64,000 nucleotides of DNA from Saccharothrix violaceirubra (GTDB lineage Bacteria > Actinomycetota > Actinomycetes > Mycobacteriales > Pseudonocardiaceae), in contig NZ_JACHJS010000001.1 of assembly GCF_014203755.1 (NCBI RefSeq), forward strand, positions 4,216,001 through 4,280,000. The letters are read 5' to 3'. This document shows positions 51,908 through 60,431 of this stretch, one piece after another (position 1 is the first letter of the stretch; each line of letters starts with the position of its first letter). The notes under the pieces are model-generated. The model was not told where the DNA came from, made no database searches, and saw nothing but the letters and a program-made list of their open reading frames with translations. The translations under genes and the position numbers were made by a program.

Positions 51908-53047
51908 ATGCACCTGGTCCGCACCATTACCCTGGCCACCGCGGTGGCCCTGGCCGTACCCGTGGTGGTCGCCACCGGCGCTTCGGCGTCCGTGCGCATC
52001 ACCGAACTCCCCTCGCTGCCGGGCTTCACGTCGTCCTCGGTCGTCGGGGTCAACGACGCCGGGCAGATCATCGGCACGAGCTACCCGTCCGGCGGTGTGT
52101 CGCACGCCGCGCTGTGGACCGGCGGCCGGGTCGTCGACCTCGGCACCGGCAACGGCAGAGCGATCAGCCGCAACGGCAAGGCCGTGCTGACCGACCTGGT
52201 CCGGATCAACGGACCCTACGAACACGCCCTGCGCGTGTGGGACGCCGGTGTCACCACCGACATCTCCCCGTCGAGCGTCGGCTTCATCGCCGCGCCCGCG
52301 ATCAACGGCGGCGGCTCGATCCCGGTCGCGTACTCGTCCTCGCCGTTCGGCTACCACCTCGAACGCGCCGCCGTGTACCGCGACGGCGCCCTGCGCGGCC
52401 TGTCGCTGCCCGCGTCCGGCCCGCACCTGTCGCTGCGCGGCATCAACGACGGCGGCCAGGTCATCGGTTCGTGGCAGGCGATGTTCGGCAACGACCGGTT
52501 CGTCTTCCGCTGCGAGAAGGACGGCGTGTGCGCCCGCCTTCCGCACCCGACGGGCGGCACCGGCGAGTCCGCGAGCGCCCTCAACGAGTCCGGTGTCGTC
52601 GTCGGCAACGGCCGCAACGCCGACGGTCAGCTCGCGCTGCGCTGGGACGGCAACGGCGTCACCGCGCTGCCCGGCGGCGTCGCCGGGGTGGCGAGCGGCG
52701 ACCAGGCCGTCAACGAGCGTGGCGACATCGTCGGCTGGGTGCGTGCCGGCGGCACGCAGAAGGCCGCGCTGTGGCGGGACGGCGCACTGGTCGACCTGTC
52801 GCGTCCCGGCGACGACCAGAGCACGGCGATCGCGGTGAACGACCGCGGCCAGGTGATCGGCACGCGCTCCGGCGGCGGCCGGACCCGGCCGTTCCTGTGG
52901 CAGAACGGCGTGTTCACCGACCTGCCCGACCTGGGCGGCGCGTCGGCGACCCCGATCGCGCTGAACAACACCGGCACGGTGATCGGGTCGGCCCAGGACG
53001 CGGGTGGCCGCTACGTGGCGGTGAGCTGGTCCGTCCGCGTGTGGTGA
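51908..53047 (+). CDS. Secreted HAF-repeat protein (second of tandem pair)
   Basis: 379 residues. Signal peptide MHLVRTITLATAVALAVPVVVATGASA, then HAF repeats VVGVNDAGQIIGTSY, SALNESGVVVGNG, AVNERGDIVGWV, AVNDRGQVIGTR and ALNNTGTVIGSA. It is a clear paralogue of the preceding protein over its full length. I chose ATG 51908 because the signal peptide starts there; an in-frame GTG at 51848 would add a non-signal extension. Just before the start, the GGCCGCCCGGACG...GGAGA block is shared with the first copy. Function unknown; surface or extracellular. Confidence 0.85.
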   Translation: MHLVRTITLATAVALAVPVVVATGASASVRITELPSLPGFTSSSVVGVNDAGQIIGTSYPSGGVSHAALWTGGRVVDLGTGNGRAISRNGKAVLTDLVRINGPYEHALRVWDAGVTTDISPSSVGFIAAPAINGGGSIPVAYSSSPFGYHLERAAVYRDGALRGLSLPASGPHLSLRGINDGGQVIGSWQAMFGNDRFVFRCEKDGVCARLPHPTGGTGESASALNESGVVVGNGRNADGQLALRWDGNGVTALPGGVAGVASGDQAVNERGDIVGWVRAGGTQKAALWRDGALVDLSRPGDDQSTAIAVNDRGQVIGTRSGGGRTRPFLWQNGVFTDLPDLGGASATPIALNNTGTVIGSAQDAGGRYVAVSWSVRVW

Positions 53048-53053
53048 CGGTCG

Positions 53054-53084
53054 CGGCGTGGGGCGGGTCGTCCGCCTCACGCCG
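53054..53084. terminator. Hairpin between convergent HAF-repeat and sigma factor genes
   Basis: CGGCGTG (53054-53060) pairs with CACGCCG (53078-53084), with inner GCGG/CCGC pairing. It begins 6 bases after the HAF stop and overlaps the sigma-factor stop, so it could serve both directions. Confidence 0.5.
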
Positions 53085-53649
53085 TTCCGGCGTCCCGGTT
53101 CCCCTTGTCCCGCAACAGGTCCTCACGTGCCCGCGCGACCCGTGAGCGGATCGTGCCGACCGGACAGCCGCAGATCTCGGCCACCTCGGCGTAGGACAGG
53201 CCGAGCACCTGGGTCAGCAGCAGGGCCTCGCGGCGTTCCGGGCTCAGGTCCGCGAGCAGTACGGTGACCTCGACGACGTCCTCGAACCCGGCCCGGTCGC
53301 GACCGGCCGCGCTGGCCGCGTCGGCCGCCTGGTGGTAGTCGGCGGACCAGGCGATCGCGGGTCGGGCACCGGCCGCGCGCAGGTGGTCGACGACCGTGCG
53401 CCGGGCGATCGAGAGCAGCCACGTGCGCGCCGACGAACGTCCCTCGAACGCGGGCAGGCTGCGCAACGCGCGCAGGTAGACCTCCTGGGCGAGGTCGTCG
53501 GCACGGCCGGGGTCGGTCAAGTGCGCCACGAGCCGCCACACGTCGCGCTGGGTGGCGCGGACGAACCGCTCCAACGCCCGGCGGTCGCCCGCTCCGGCGG
53601 CCAGAGCCCACGCGGTGACCGCGCCGTCATCACCGGGTGAGATCGACAC
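53077..53649 (-). CDS. ECF-family RNA polymerase sigma factor
   Basis: 190 residues. Region 2 (about 25-95) contains [38 protein letters not shown] and [19 protein letters not shown]; region 4 (about 130-180) contains [45 protein letters not shown]. It directs RNA polymerase to ECF promoters (GGAACTT-type -35). The GTG start is 63 bases from the divergent anti-sigma gene, whose control region contains such a -35. This is an unusual arrangement, since the usual order is co-transcription. Confidence 0.93.
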   Translation of the reverse strand: MSISPGDDGAVTAWALAAGAGDRRALERFVRATQRDVWRLVAHLTDPGRADDLAQEVYLRALRSLPAFEGRSSARTWLLSIARRTVVDHLRAAGARPAIAWSADYHQAADAASAAGRDRAGFEDVVEVTVLLADLSPERREALLLTQVLGLSYAEVAEICGCPVGTIRSRVARAREDLLRDKGNRDAGTA

Positions 53650-53712
53650 GGATCAAGATTAATCCAGCTCCGGGTGGGAACTTCTACGGCCAGTCGGTCG
53701 ACAATAGGGACC
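53650..53712 (+). promoter_or_regulatory. ECF-type promoter of the anti-sigma gene, possibly leaderless
   Basis: GGAACTT (53677-53683) is a typical ECF -35; CGGTCG (53695-53700) lies at about the right spacing for a -10. The anti-sigma GTG at 53713 follows 12 bases later, which would put transcription start at or next to the start codon. The divergent sigma gene presumably drives it. Confidence 0.5.
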
Positions 53713-54435
53713 GTGGAGTGCGAAACCTGCCGCGAAGCACTGTCCGCGAGACTGGACGGCGAGGCCGAGCCGGTGCCGGCCGCCGACGTCGACGCGCACC
53801 TGGAGGGGTGCGCGGCCTGCCGGTCCTGGCAGGACGAGGCGATGGCGTTGACCCGGTCGCTGCGCGTGCGCGCGGCTTCGGCGACGCCCGATCTGGCCGC
53901 TGTGGTGGTGGCGCGTGGGATCCGTCGGGGTTTCGGGTTCGCGCGGCCGGCGCTGGGAGCGGTCGGGGTGGCGCAGCTCCTGCTGGGAGGTGTGCAGCTG
54001 TTCGGCGTGTTCGGGGCGTCGGATGTGCACGGTGCGGGTGTGCACGGTGTGGCTGGAGGGCATCTGTTCAACGAGGCCACGGCGTGGAATCTCGCGCTGG
54101 GGCTGGGCATCCTGTGCGCGGCGTGGTGGCCTCGGGTGGCGGGTGGGTTGTTGCCCGTGTTGGGCGGGTTCCTGGCGGTGTTGGCGCCGTTCTCGGTGTA
54201 CGACCTGTCGTCGGGGCATGCTTCGGCCACCCGGGTGCTGTCGCACGTGATCCTGGTGGTCGGGTTGGTGTTGCTGATCGTCGTGCATCGTGGGCGGCGG
54301 GGGCCGGATCGGCGGGGTCTGCCGGTGGAGGACCGGGTTGTGGACGGGGTGGCGGAGGTTCGGGGCGGGGGTGCCGAGCGGTCGACTCGACGGGCCCGGT
54401 CGCGGTTGCGGCCGGTCGGTCGTCGGGCGGCTTGA
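53713..54435 (+). CDS. Membrane zf-HC2 anti-sigma factor
   Basis: 240 residues. The N-terminal zinc anti-sigma domain has VECETCREALSARLDGE followed by DAHLEGCAACRSW, giving the Hx3CxxC pattern. About 75 residues in, several hydrophobic helices follow (ALGAVGVAQLLLGGVQLFGVFG, NLALGLGILCAAWW, LLPVLGGFLAVLAPF, LSHVILVVGLVLLIVV), suggesting four membrane segments with a basic C-terminal tail. It should hold the adjacent ECF sigma factor at the membrane until a signal releases it. The GTG at 53713 fits the domain start; in-frame upstream codons overlap the promoter. Confidence 0.85.
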   Translation: MECETCREALSARLDGEAEPVPAADVDAHLEGCAACRSWQDEAMALTRSLRVRAASATPDLAAVVVARGIRRGFGFARPALGAVGVAQLLLGGVQLFGVFGASDVHGAGVHGVAGGHLFNEATAWNLALGLGILCAAWWPRVAGGLLPVLGGFLAVLAPFSVYDLSSGHASATRVLSHVILVVGLVLLIVVHRGRRGPDRRGLPVEDRVVDGVAEVRGGGAERSTRRARSRLRPVGRRAA

Positions 54436-54892
54436 GTTCAGAGCGGTCGCTCACCGCTCGGGCGGAACACCGAAGAAGGGCACACGGGGGGATTCCGCCC
54501 CGACTGCCGCCGTCGTGGGTCGAGTCGGATGCCCCCGGTGTCGGCACGGGGACCCTGCGGAATCGCTTGTGTGCCGTGGGTGTCCCCCGACCTCCGCGGC
54601 GGTGAGGTCGGGGGACGTCAGGGCAACGTGCGAGCGTCTCGACTGGTTCCCGAAGCCCGGCTTTCGAAATCGCGGGAACCGGACCGGCCTCGGGGACGAC
54701 CACCTCTGTGTCGGGTGCCATGTGCCCGGCGCCTCATGGGTGAGAGCACACACCGGACCGGTCCCTGGGTCTTGGCCACCGGTCCGGTGTCATCCTTCCG
54801 CCTCCTCGGCATTCGGCCGGCATGCGCCTGCGTGGTCGTTGACATGTCCCTCCCGGAAGGTGTGCGCAGACACCACAGGGAGGGAAGGACCC
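54436..54892 (+). promoter_or_regulatory. Long hairpin-rich leader upstream of the ABC exporter genes
   Basis: 457 bases with no convincing gene. It holds a 13-bp perfect hairpin (54582-54594 with 54604-54616), an 8-bp stem GGTTCCCG/CGGGAACC (54645-54652 with 54673-54680), a 12-bp hairpin (54750-54761 with 54779-54790) and, next to the start codon, TCCCTCCC (54847-54854) pairing with GGGAGGGA (54878-54885). That last pairing covers the ribosome-binding site of the ABC ATPase gene, with an inner GGTGT/ACACC stem. The layout suggests attenuation plus translational control. Confidence 0.5.
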
Positions 54893-55849
54893 ATGGCTTA
54901 CGCCTTCGAGGCCGAAGGGCTGGTGAAGCGGTTCGGTGACACGACCGCGCTCGCCGGCGTCGACCTCGCCGCCCGGCAGGGCACCGTGCTCGGCGTGCTG
55001 GGCCCGAACGGGGCGGGTAAGACGACCGCCGTGCGCATCCTGGCGACGTTGCTGCGTCCCGACGCGGGTCGGGCGAGTGTCGCCGGGTTCGACGTCGTGC
55101 GTCAGCCCGGCGAGGTGCGTCGGTCGATCGGGCTGACCGGTCAGTACGCGTCGGTCGACGAGGACCTGACCGGTGTGCAGAACCTGGTGCTCATCGGTCG
55201 GTTGCTCGACCTGGGCACGGCCGAGGCCAAGTCCCGGGCGACCGGGTTGTTGCGGCAGTTCGACCTCACCGAGGCCGGTGCTCGGCCGGCCAAGACCTAC
55301 TCGGGGGGTATGCGGCGGCGGCTCGACCTCGCCGCGAGCCTGGTCGGGCGGCCGGATGTGATCTACCTCGACGAGCCGACCACGGGGCTCGACCCGGCCA
55401 AGCGCGACGACATCTGGGCGGTGGTCCGGTCGTTGGTCGCCGACGGCGTGACCGTGCTGCTGACCACGCAGTACCTCGAGGAGGCCGACGCGTTGGCCGA
55501 CGAGATCTCGGTCATCGACCGGGGGCGGGTGATCGCGCACGACACCCCGGCGGCGCTCAAGCGGGTCGTCGGCGGGCAGACCGTGCTGATCCGCCCCTCG
55601 GACCCCGACCGGCTCGCCGACGCGGCGGCGGTCCTGGCCGAGGTCGCGGGCGGACGGCCGGAGTCGCCGAGTCGGGGCGTGGTGACCGCGCCGGTCGACG
55701 GCGACCACGTGTTCACCGAGGTCGTGCGCCGGTTGGACGCCGCGCGCATCGGCGTGACCGAACTGTCGCTGCGGCTGCCCAGCCTCGACGAGGTGTTCTT
55801 CACGCTCACCGGTCGGCACACCGAGACGGGAACGGAGGACGCGGCATGA
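54893..55849 (+). CDS. ABC transporter ATP-binding protein, DrrA (daunorubicin resistance) type
   Basis: 318 residues, one ABC domain: Walker A GPNGAGKTT (about 37-45), Q-loop GLTGQYASVDEDLTG, signature YSGGMRRRLDLA, Walker B VIYLDEPTTGLDP and the H-loop position occupied by Gln (TTQYLEEAD), a feature of the DrrA/drug-exporter family. The C-terminal ~90 residues are the DUF4162-like DrrA tail. It powers the membrane partner encoded by the next gene, whose ATG overlaps its stop. A GGGAGGGAAGGA ribosome site precedes the ATG and may be masked by a hairpin. Confidence 0.93.
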   Translation: MAYAFEAEGLVKRFGDTTALAGVDLAARQGTVLGVLGPNGAGKTTAVRILATLLRPDAGRASVAGFDVVRQPGEVRRSIGLTGQYASVDEDLTGVQNLVLIGRLLDLGTAEAKSRATGLLRQFDLTEAGARPAKTYSGGMRRRLDLAASLVGRPDVIYLDEPTTGLDPAKRDDIWAVVRSLVADGVTVLLTTQYLEEADALADEISVIDRGRVIAHDTPAALKRVVGGQTVLIRPSDPDRLADAAAVLAEVAGGRPESPSRGVVTAPVDGDHVFTEVVRRLDAARIGVTELSLRLPSLDEVFFTLTGRHTETGTEDAA

Positions 55850-56658
55850 CCGCCGTCGCGGAACGGGTCACGGCGCCGACCAGGCGTCACACGGCACGGC
55901 CGTTCGCCATCGTGCGGCACAGCCTCGCGCTGGCCAAGCGGTCGCTGATCAAGACCATGCGCACGCCCGAGCAGCTGCTGGACGTGACGCTCCAGCCGCT
56001 GATCTTCGTGGTGATGTTCGTGTACCTGCTCGGCGGCGCGGTCGCCGGCGACACGCACGCCTACCTCCAGCTGCTGCTGCCCGCGATCATGGTGCAGACG
56101 ACGGCGTTCGGCGGCATGGCGACCGGCGTGAACCTGAACACCGACATCGAGAAGGGCGTGTTCGACCGGTTCCGGTCGTTGCCCATCGCCCGGTCGGCGC
56201 CGCTGATCGGCTCCGTGCTCGGCGACCTCATCCGGTACGTGGTGGCGATCGCGTCGCTGCTGGTGTTCGGCACGCTGCTGGGCTTCCGGGTCGAGACCGG
56301 GTTCGTCGCCGCGGTGGCGGCGTGCCTGCTGACGATCCTGTTCGCGTTCAGCCTGAGCTGGGCGTTCGTCATGATCGGCATGCTGATGCGCAACCCCGGC
56401 GGTGTGCAGGGCGTCGCGTTCATCGTGCTGTTCCCGCTGACGTTCGGCACGTCGATGATCGCGCCCGCGGCGAGCATGCCGGGCTGGCTGCGCGCCTGGG
56501 TCGACGTGAACCCGGTGACGCACGCCATGAACGCCGCCCGCGGCCTGATGGTCGGCGGCCCGGTGGCCACGTCCGTCCTGTGGACGCTGGCGTGGTCGGC
56601 GATCTTCCTGGCGGTGTTCGCGCCGTTGGCCGTGGCCGCCTACCGCCGCCGGGCCTGA
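55846..56658 (+). CDS. ABC-2 type transporter permease, DrrB-like
   Basis: 270 residues with about six hydrophobic helices (LLDVTLQPLIFVVMFVYLLGG at about 43-63; LIRYVVAIASLLVFGTLLGF; VAAVAACLLTILFAFSLSWAFVMIGML; GVAFIVLFPLTFGTSMIAPA; a last helix before YRRR). The cytoplasmic N-terminus and NPGGVQGVAF segment fit ABC-2 permeases of the daunorubicin exporter class. With the preceding ATPase it should form a lipophilic-compound or antibiotic exporter; the substrate is unknown. The ATGA overlap couples the pair; a terminator follows immediately. Confidence 0.92.
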   Translation: MTAVAERVTAPTRRHTARPFAIVRHSLALAKRSLIKTMRTPEQLLDVTLQPLIFVVMFVYLLGGAVAGDTHAYLQLLLPAIMVQTTAFGGMATGVNLNTDIEKGVFDRFRSLPIARSAPLIGSVLGDLIRYVVAIASLLVFGTLLGFRVETGFVAAVAACLLTILFAFSLSWAFVMIGMLMRNPGGVQGVAFIVLFPLTFGTSMIAPAASMPGWLRAWVDVNPVTHAMNAARGLMVGGPVATSVLWTLAWSAIFLAVFAPLAVAAYRRRA

Positions 56659-56662
56659 GGTG

Positions 56663-56700
56663 CGCGTCGGTGGCGGGCCGGGGGACCCGCCACCGACGCG
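56663..56700. terminator. Terminator hairpin after the ABC exporter operon
   Basis: A perfect 15-bp stem (56663-56677 with 56686-56700) and an 8-base loop start 4 bases after the permease stop and end right at the stop codon of the convergent small gene, so it can act in both directions. Confidence 0.85.
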
Positions 56701-56943
56701 TCACTCGGGCCGCTCGTCCTGCCGGGTGACCTCGCCCGAGGCGTGGACGGTGATGATCCCCGCCGGGTGCACGGTGGGCCGGCCGTTCGCGGTGACGGTC
56801 ACGGTGTCGGAGGCGCCGAGGACGACCTCCCCGGGCTCGTCGCCGAGTGCGACGAACTCGAGGTCGCCGCCGGTCTGCACCACCTTGCCGCGGAAGGTCC
56901 CGTCCTGGACGACGATGTTCCTGGTCACCGGTTTCTCTGCCAT
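56701..56943 (-). CDS. Small beta-rich hypothetical protein
   Basis: 80 residues, no signal peptide or membrane segment. Alternating short beta strands (RNIVVQDGTFRGKVVQTGGDLEFVALG, EVVLGASDTVTVTANG, GIITVHASGEVTRQ) suggest a single-sheet or beta-helix fragment fold like bactofilin-type repeats; the family is not recognised. It lies 23 bases downstream of the AfsR-like regulator on the same strand and may be co-transcribed with it. Confidence 0.65.
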   Translation of the reverse strand: MAEKPVTRNIVVQDGTFRGKVVQTGGDLEFVALGDEPGEVVLGASDTVTVTANGRPTVHPAGIITVHASGEVTRQDERPE

Positions 56944-56966
56944 GACCGGACGTTACGTCCGGCAGG

Positions 56967-59900
56967 TCACCGGAATCCCCACTTCACCGGCGGATTGCTC
57001 CGCCCGGACGCCCGGTCCTCGTCCACCAGCTTGACGGCGTCCTCGCGGTCCAGCGCCAGGCCGGCCGCGTAGGCCAGGTCGTACGCGGCGTCGCCGATGT
57101 CCGCACGCGACAGGTCGGCCACCGCGATCACGTCCGGGTCCCGCGGATCGGGCGCGCCCCGCAGGCGGGCCGCCACGCCCAGCACGCGGGCCGCGCCCGC
57201 CGCGTCGCCCGACAGCAGCCGCAGCCTCGCCACCGCCACGGCCGACCGCGCGAGCACCGGCATGTCCTTGGCCGCCAACGCGTGCGCGACCGCCGTCCGC
57301 GCCTGTTCCCCCGCGGTCTCCAGGTCGCCCTTCGCGGCGGCGAGGTGGGCGAAACCCACCGCGACGAGCGCGCTGAACTGCGGCACGTGCGGGGTCCGCG
57401 CGGACGCGTCCGCCGCGCGCCGGTACTCGCGACCGGCCTCGGCGAGGTCGCCTTCGTACCGGGCCAGGTTGCCCAGGGTCAGCGTGGCCATCACGACCGG
57501 CGCGTAGGCCGTCGGGCCTTCGAACGCGGGCAGGCTCGACGCCCGGCACTCGGCGCGGGCCCGGTCGACGTCGCCGGCCACGGCGCGCGTGGCGGCCAGC
57601 ATCATCCGCTCGAACGGCAGGTCGTCGTCCGGATCGAGTTCGCGACGCAGGCGCACGGCCTCCTCCAGCGCCGCCACGGCCCGGTCCACCTCGCCGAACG
57701 CCTGGTACACGGGTGCGACCTCGGTCAGCAGCTGGGCCAGGCCGAACCGGTCGCCGACCACGCGGAAGCCGTCGATCGCGCGTTCCGCCACCTCCCGCGC
57801 GCCGGCCATGTCGCCGATGTTCTCCAGCAGGCCGCAGCGGAACGTGTCCAGCATCGCCCGGGTCCACGGGTCGGGGTGGCCCTCCGCCGGCGCCAAGGCC
57901 TCGTTCGCGGCCAGGTAGTCGTCGGTGATCAGACCGATCAGCGGTCCCACCAGCGGCAGGAACGGGTGGTCGGGGTAGTCGACCGCGCCCTCGGCGACCA
58001 CGCGCAGCGACGCGGTGTGCGCGGCCAACTCCTCGAACCCGCCCGCGATGATCAGGTTGAGCAGCAGGAACGCCTCCACCGCGAGCCGCTGCGGGCGCGG
58101 GCCGCCGGGCAGGCCCAGTGCCAGGCGCAGCCAGCCGATCGCATCGGGGCTGCTGCCGCGCATCGTCCAGAACAGGCCCAGCGCGGCCGACAGGCGGATC
58201 GTCGTGTCCACGTCGCCGCCGGCGGTCGTGAAGTGCAGTGCCGCCAACAGGTTGTCGCGCTCGGCGTCGAGCCGGTTGATCCAGCGCACCTGGTCCGCGG
58301 TGCGCAGGTGCGGTTCGGCGGACTCGGCCAGGTCGCGGAAGAACGCGGCGTGCGCGGCGTGCGCGGCGGCCACCCGCCCGGTCTCGGCGAGCCGTTCCAG
58401 GCCGTACTCGCGGATCGTCTCCAGCATCCGGTAGCGCGGCCGGGGCGCCTCGACGACCTGGAGCAACGACTTGTCGACGAGCGCGGTGAGCAGGTCGAGC
58501 GCCCGGTCGCCGACGAGCGCCTCGGCGGTGTCCGCCTCGACGCCGCCCGCGTACACGGCCAGCCGCTCGGCGAAGTCGCGTTCGTCGTCGTCGAGCAGGT
58601 CCCAGCTCCACGCCACGACGGCGTGCAGCGTGCGATGGCGGGGCAACGCGGTCCGGCTGCCGCCGGTGAGCAGCCGGAACCGGTCGTCGAGCCGTTCGGC
58701 GAGCTGCTCGACCGACAGCGCGCGCAGCCGGGCGGCGGCCAGTTCGATGGCCAGCGGCAGGCCGTCGAGGCGACGGCACACCTCGGCGACGACGGCCGCG
58801 TTGTCGGGCGTGACCGCGAAGCCGGACCGGACGGCGGCGGCGCGTTCGGCGAACAGCACCACGGCCGCGCCGGAGGACAGCGCGTCCACCGGGGCGTCGG
58901 GTCCCGCGACGTCCAACGGCGGCACCGGACGGACCGCCTCACCGGTCACGCCGAGCGGTTCGCGACTCGTGCACAGCACCCGCAGGCGCGGGCAGCGGCC
59001 GAGGAGTTCGGCGGCGAACCGGGCGCTCGCGTCGAGCAGGTGCTCGCAGTTGTCGAGCACGAGCAGCGCGCCCGCGTGCGACAGCACCTCGACGGCCCGG
59101 GCCAGCGGGTCGGCCGACGGCAGCGGGATGTCGACCGTGCGCGTCGGCTCGCGCAGGGCCAGCACGCCGAGCACGGCGGGGACCAGGTCGGCCGCGTCGG
59201 TGACGGAGGCGAGTTCGACCAGCCACACGCTCGGCGCCTTGGCCGCGATCTCCGTGGCCAGCCGCGTCTTCCCGGCACCGCCCGGACCGACCAGGGTGAC
59301 GAGCCGGTGCGCGGCCAGGTCCTCGCCGATCGCGACCACCTCCCGCTCGCGGCCGACCAGGCTGGTCAGCGGCGCGCGGACGCCGCCCGTGCGCGGTCGT
59401 CGCGCGGGTTCGGCCCGCAGCACCTCCAGGTACGCCTCGCGCAGGTCGGGTCCGGGGTCGGCGCCGAGTTCGTCGGCGAGCGCGCGGCGGGCGTCCTCGT
59501 AGGCGGCCAGCGCCTCGGCGGGCCGGCCGACGGCGGCCAGGGTGCGCAGCAACAACGCCCGCGTGCGCTCGCGCAGCGGATGGCGGGCGGCCAGGTCGGT
59601 CAACCCGGCGACGAGGTGGTCGGTGCGCCCGGACAGCAGGTCGGCCTCGGCGAGGTCCTCGACCGCGCCCAGCCGTGCCTCGTCGAGCCCGGCGACGTAG
59701 CCGGTGGCGAACGGCAGCGTGGCGGCGTCGGCCAGGGCGGGCCCGCGCCAGAGGTCGAGCGCCTCGGCCAACCGGACCCGGGCGCCGTCCGCGTCGCCGC
59801 TGCCCAGCGCGCGGCGGGCCTCCCGGGCGAGGCGGTCGAACCGGTGCGAGTCGACGTCGTCGGCGGGCACGTCGAGCCGGTAGCCGGCCGCCGCCGAGCC

Positions 59901-60143
59901 CAGGGCGCCCGCGTCGGGCAGGGCGCGGCGCAGCCGGGAGACCAGGGAGCGGACGGCGCTCACCGCGTCGGCGGGTTGGGCCGTCCCGTCCGGCCACAGC
60001 GCGTCGACGATCTCCTCCACGGTGACCACCCGGCCGGGCGCCATGGCCAGCCGGACCAGCAACACCCGCAGTCGCGCCCCGCCGATCGCGACCGGGACGT
60101 CGCCGTCGGTCACCTGGAGCGGCCCCAGCACCCCCACCCGCAT
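56967..60143 (-). CDS. AfsR/SARP-type transcriptional regulator with BTAD, NB-ARC ATPase and TPR domains
   Basis: 1058 residues. About 1-95 is an OmpR/SARP-like winged helix (MRVGVLGPLQVTDGDVPVAIGGARLRVLLVRLAMAPGRVVTVEEIVDALW). About 100-245 is a bacterial transcriptional activation domain ending AYEDARRALADELGADPGPDLREAYLEVL. About 260-560 is an NB-ARC/STAND ATPase with P-loop VGPGGAGKTRL (about 282-292), ALLVLDNCEHLLD as Walker B and LPLAIELAAARL. The C-terminal ~450 residues are helical TPR-like repeats. Such proteins activate secondary-metabolite or stress genes when the STAND part is released. It is far from the PKS, so no target is implied. Confidence 0.92.
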   Translation of the reverse strand: MRVGVLGPLQVTDGDVPVAIGGARLRVLLVRLAMAPGRVVTVEEIVDALWPDGTAQPADAVSAVRSLVSRLRRALPDAGALGSAAAGYRLDVPADDVDSHRFDRLAREARRALGSGDADGARVRLAEALDLWRGPALADAATLPFATGYVAGLDEARLGAVEDLAEADLLSGRTDHLVAGLTDLAARHPLRERTRALLLRTLAAVGRPAEALAAYEDARRALADELGADPGPDLREAYLEVLRAEPARRPRTGGVRAPLTSLVGREREVVAIGEDLAAHRLVTLVGPGGAGKTRLATEIAAKAPSVWLVELASVTDAADLVPAVLGVLALREPTRTVDIPLPSADPLARAVEVLSHAGALLVLDNCEHLLDASARFAAELLGRCPRLRVLCTSREPLGVTGEAVRPVPPLDVAGPDAPVDALSSGAAVVLFAERAAAVRSGFAVTPDNAAVVAEVCRRLDGLPLAIELAAARLRALSVEQLAERLDDRFRLLTGGSRTALPRHRTLHAVVAWSWDLLDDDERDFAERLAVYAGGVEADTAEALVGDRALDLLTALVDKSLLQVVEAPRPRYRMLETIREYGLERLAETGRVAAAHAAHAAFFRDLAESAEPHLRTADQVRWINRLDAERDNLLAALHFTTAGGDVDTTIRLSAALGLFWTMRGSSPDAIGWLRLALGLPGGPRPQRLAVEAFLLLNLIIAGGFEELAAHTASLRVVAEGAVDYPDHPFLPLVGPLIGLITDDYLAANEALAPAEGHPDPWTRAMLDTFRCGLLENIGDMAGAREVAERAIDGFRVVGDRFGLAQLLTEVAPVYQAFGEVDRAVAALEEAVRLRRELDPDDDLPFERMMLAATRAVAGDVDRARAECRASSLPAFEGPTAYAPVVMATLTLGNLARYEGDLAEAGREYRRAADASARTPHVPQFSALVAVGFAHLAAAKGDLETAGEQARTAVAHALAAKDMPVLARSAVAVARLRLLSGDAAGAARVLGVAARLRGAPDPRDPDVIAVADLSRADIGDAAYDLAYAAGLALDREDAVKLVDEDRASGRSNPPVKWGFR

Positions 60144-60431
60144 GGCGGCAACTCTAGCCACGCCGGGCCGGGGGCGACCGGCCGCCGGCGCGCGGGGGCG
60201 GATCGTCCGATCGGCGGGTGCGGGAGTGGGCGGCGCGGAGTGTTCGAGCACGGGGGTGGGGCATGGGTGCCTGAACGCACAACTCACGGTGTCCGAACGC
60301 ATAACTCGCGGTGTCTGAACGCATAACTCGCGGGAGTGGGGCGGGGCGGGCTTTAGTGCGTGCGAGTGAACAACATCGAAAGTCGATTACGAACACCACC
60401 CGCGCTGCCAGGTTTGGTGACCCTTGACGGC
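60144..60431. promoter_or_regulatory. Divergent intergenic region with a 22-bp repeat array
   Basis: 288 bases between the AfsR-like gene (minus) and a P-loop ATPase gene (plus). It contains the three-unit repeat array at 60267-60332 and, downstream of it, a less GC-rich stretch at about 60350-60425 (AACATCGAAAGTCGATTACG), the likely promoter and leader of the plus-strand gene. Confidence 0.35.
60267..60332. repeat. Three tandem 22-bp intergenic repeat units
   Basis: Units at 60267-60288, 60289-60310 and 60311-60332 share the core CGAACGCATAACTCGCG; the second and third differ at one base and the first at a few. Period and core resemble the array at 40271-40330. There are no spacers, so this is not a CRISPR array. 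Confidence 0.8.

Noticed and set aside
54436..54892. tRNA or known riboswitch in the leader
   Set aside because: No cloverleaf with T-loop GGTTCGAATCC-type sequence and no consensus of a riboswitch class that I can recognise.
54529..54939. Possible 136-codon gene in the exporter leader
   Set aside because: Composition is unlike neighbouring genes, there is no domain or ribosome site, and it would overlap the ABC ATPase start; the region is better explained by stacked hairpins.
60267..60332. CRISPR-like array
   Set aside because: Three contiguous 22-bp units without spacers; better described as a tandem repeat.
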